From NCBI GenBank assembly GCA_028023455.1, contig JAQFVV010006642.1:246001-310000 (forward strand): a stretch of 64,000 nucleotides of DNA, in the 5' to 3' direction. Positions 60,906 to 64,000 of the stretch are shown piece by piece. Numbering within the stretch: the stretch's first letter is position 1; the number at the start of each line of letters is the position of its first letter. Under the pieces are notes generated by a model. The model did no database searches. It worked only from the letters and a program-made list of their open reading frames with translations, and had not been told where the DNA came from. This DNA comes from Epiperipatus broadwayi. Taxonomy: Eukaryota > Onychophora > Udeonychophora > Euonychophora > Peripatidae. Made by a program: the position numbers and the translations under genes.

Positions 60906-63697
60906 ATATATATATTGTGACCCTCTGAATGAGCACAAGGAAATGAGATACTTTGTATCTGTAGTGAATAGTTGTATTGTATTAAAAAATGAAATAGCCT
61001 TAAAATTTTAAAATTTTTACTGGAAATTGTTTAGTGCTTTAGATATTGATTGCTTATGCATTTGATTAACCACTTTATAAGCATTTATTATTATTATTAT
61101 AATTAATGAAGTATTTAATGCAAGAAAGAGGGGTTATTTATTATAGGAATTGGTATATTTTTGTTAGGAGGATGCAAAGTTATTTTATGTTAGTGTTTAG
61201 TATTGGTTTGAAAGGTTTTCTAATCCCTTATTCATTGATACCTATCCCTTTATCAACATTAATAGCCATCTCAATTATATTTAGTCAAGATAATTTAATA
61301 TTTAGATTGCAGTACATGTGCATGCATGTATGTCTGTATTATGTTTCATTTCATTTTCATCTTTTAATAACACTAAGCAATAGTACATTTAACATGAAGA
61401 CATTTAAATTACAGTAATTATCTTTAATAATTTAACAAATATATATTTTTTCCAATGATTAATAGATATTTGGATCAGTGGATTATTTTACAAATTAAAT
61501 AAATTATTAATAATTTTTGTTTAACAGTTAATTAATATTCATTTCTTTCAAGTTTGTAAAAGTTATTTTTTATTATTTTTTTTTTGTCTTGATTTAATTG
61601 TGAAAATCAGAATGTTTTTTTAAAGCAAAGATTTATTGCATATGTAATGAGCTTAAGTGCAAAAAGGTGGGAGTTAACCTTTTGAAGGGAAATGACCTTT
61701 TGATGGGGAGGAAGGAAAAGAGATATTTATTTAACAGATAGTTTAGATTAAAAATTGCTCATTATTGATGTAATTGCAGCCAATATAACAAGTACATGTC
61801 TCTTCCATAAGTCAAATTGGTTTTAAAAAAGCTTTAAAGTAAACTTCAAGAAAACTTATAGGAAATTCCAGTACGGAAAGGTCTATAATTAACATACAAG
61901 GCTAAAAATATCAGAAGGTATATCAGTTTTTTTATTTCCTTACCTCATTTAAATGTTTGAATTAACCACCTCATACTAATTAATATTTTAAAATGTATAT
62001 CAATAATATTAAGCTTGCATTATTTTATTTACTTATCATTAAGAAGGAAAATAAAATGCATGAACTTTATAATTATTTACGTGTGTTGTATAATATCTCT
62101 TGGAAATATGTGCAGAACAGTTTTACAGAATTTATTTTAATTTTTCACTATATTTTATGTCTTGCTATTATAAAAGTTAAATACAAAATTTAAAGGATAT
62201 GTGTATTTTAATGTATTATGCCATACTTAAATTCATTACGGAGAAATGACAGTATTTATTTATTTAGTATTTCTAAAAATAATATGTATTTTTCTGAAAG
62301 GAATAAAATGTGAATTACTCTAAATAACCAAAGGATACTACTCATTAAATATGTACTTAAATCAGATGGAAGAACGGGAACGAAGTGTATTTCTGTTCTC
62401 TTCGATATGGATGCATTAGAAAATAAATTATTACTAATTGTGGAATTACCAATGGATTATGATGTATTAATTTGCAATATTTAAAAATAAACTATATGTA
62501 TACTAGCTTATAAAATGTCTGAAAAACAAATGCTATTTAAGAAATTTATTAAGAACAATTGCTTACTTAATTTAAAAACTACTACAAAATGAATTAAATA
62601 AATCTTGTACAACTGTAGCTAAAAATGTCGTTCATATTTCCGTCATAATAAAAAATTGATTACTTATGTGTGATGTAATAAACTCAATTAGCTATGCTAA
62701 AAACAGTGGGGATGCTAGATAAAATTTAAATTATGATTATTTTTTTTGTTATCCTACAGAAATTCATTTTATGTTTCATATTTTTAATAGACATGAACTC
62801 AGTTTGGAATTTATCTCTGCATCGTTTAATAAACTTGAAGAAGGACTTTGCAAGTGAACTTTTTATTTTAAGTCAAAGAACAAAATGACTTTTGTTTTCT
62901 TTATTTTTTTTATTACTTGTCATCATTAATGTATATGATAGACAGATAGGCATATTTATTATTATGTTTTGCTTATAATTTTGTGCTATTATAAACTTCT
63001 AGATCATCTCGGAATACGTATTCACAATTTGTGGATATGCTGGTAAAAAGTGATTTTATTCAAATATGCATTGTTTTATTTTACGAAGGTAAAAATATTT
63101 TTTTTAATTATATGGTTAAAGAGAGGTTTACATTTATTTTATATATTTTCTTATATCAAAGGGAGAATTTTGGCTTCAAAGTAGCAAGTGTCTGATAGAA
63201 ATATTCTGTCAGAAATGGCAGAAGAAATCTCGTTAGTAATAATTATAACTATTAAATTTTAGAAATAATTTAAAGTTTATTCTGAATTAAAAGTTATACC
63301 TTAATGTATTATTTAATTACTGTGTTGCTTGCATAGTATATAACTTAGAATTATTATTTTTTTGTGTATATTCTTATCCACGCGTGTGAGTGTTTATTTT
63401 GCGCAATTATAACATTTGTTTAATAAAGTTCAGTTTGTGAATATTTTATGTATAAATTTCGGATGTTATCGTATTCTAAAGAATTGAATGGATTAGTAGG
63501 TTATCTGTATGTATTTATCTGTCAGCGTGTATATATAATGTTCGATATGTAGAAGAGCTTTGGGAATGGAAAGTAACCTGGATGCATTCTAATATTTGTA
63601 GGGATAAAAGATTTTGCTTATTTAGTATATTTTAATAATTTTCCATGAGTAGAGCCTAGTTTATATTATACGTGTATTATGAAATGATAGTTTTAAA
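60906..63697. other. AT-rich non-coding stretch
   Basis: Frames of up to 103 codons occur (61106-61417) but have the composition of translated AT-rich DNA and no recognisable motif. No RNA or repeat seen. Confidence 0.5.
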
Positions 63698-64000
63698 GTT
63701 AAGTGATGTTTTCTTACAGTTCTGGTGATGAGGAAAAAGTCCCCACCAATAGTGTATTTTAGAATTAGATGAGTTATTGTTGAAGTACGAAGTAATATTT
63801 AGGAAGTTAAGTGATGTTTTCTTACAGTCCTTGTGATGAGGAAAAAGTCCCCACCAATTCTGTATTTTAGAATTAGATGAGTTATTGTTGGAGTATGAAG
63901 TGATATTTAGGAAGTTAAGTGGTGTTTTTCTTAGAGTCTTGGTGATGAGGGAAAAGTCCCCACCAATAGTGTATTTCAGAATTAGATGAATTATTGTAGA
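63698..64000. repeat. Minisatellite with 107-109 bp unit
   Basis: Three units start at 63698, 63805 and 63914, each with GTTAAGTGATGTTTTCTTA, GGTGATGAGG and AAAAGTCCCCACCAAT. The array continues beyond the window. Confidence 0.95.

Noticed and set aside
61106-61417. 103-codon frame as a membrane protein gene
   Set aside because: Hydrophobicity follows from T-rich DNA. No splice context, relatives or motif.

Overview
The window is 64 kb of AT-rich (roughly 70% A+T by eye) animal genomic DNA. Animal origin is inferred from two DUF229-type membrane-anchored ecto-enzyme genes, Penelope-like elements with GIY-YIG endonucleases, LINE, LTR and tRNA-derived SINE remnants, hammerhead-ribozyme repeats and long (TA)n/(ATT)n microsatellites. 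There are no operons, CRISPR arrays or bacterial signals. I cannot name the species. An invertebrate, possibly a lophotrochozoan, is an inference only.

Layout. 1-7100: a decayed LINE on the minus strand, a tandem hammerhead repeat resembling a retrozyme at about 3.8-4.4 kb, a Penelope-type terminal repeat at about 5.1-5.5 kb and a dispersed repeat. 7103-22972: two neighbouring non-autonomous LTR retrotransposons on the minus strand, each with LTRs of about 2.2 kb around only about 730 bp of non-coding interior. One LTR is split by a 4.9 kb fold-back element with arms of about 2.2 kb. A 500-N gap lies in another LTR. 23039-27538: two head-to-head inverted pairs of 5'-truncated Penelope-like elements and a small hairpin. 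27559-33758: a young LTR retrotransposon whose 2.13 kb LTRs are almost identical and which keeps only a gag-like ORF. 33779-35930: a second, different hammerhead repeat (402-bp period, minus strand), further copies of the first family and inverted copies of a dispersed repeat. 36569-38548: the one intact cellular gene, a single-exon 659-codon DUF229 protein. 38.6-52.9 kb: mostly non-coding AT-rich DNA with SINE-like pieces, an (ATT)n tract and a 38-bp perfect palindrome. 53.0-54.2 kb: a LINE RT remnant and an inverted pair of hammerhead-like repeats. 55448-57364: a full-length DUF229 paralogue carrying two in-frame nonsense codons. 58515-60905: a solo LTR on the plus strand, related to the elements at 7-23 kb. 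From 63.7 kb a 107-109 bp minisatellite runs off the window.

Two themes recur. LTR elements of several subfamilies, and probably a retrozyme, sit inside (TA)n tracts. Repeats are found again and again as head-to-head inverted pairs. The two DUF229 genes are a same-strand tandem family about 17 kb apart, one apparently active and one apparently dead.
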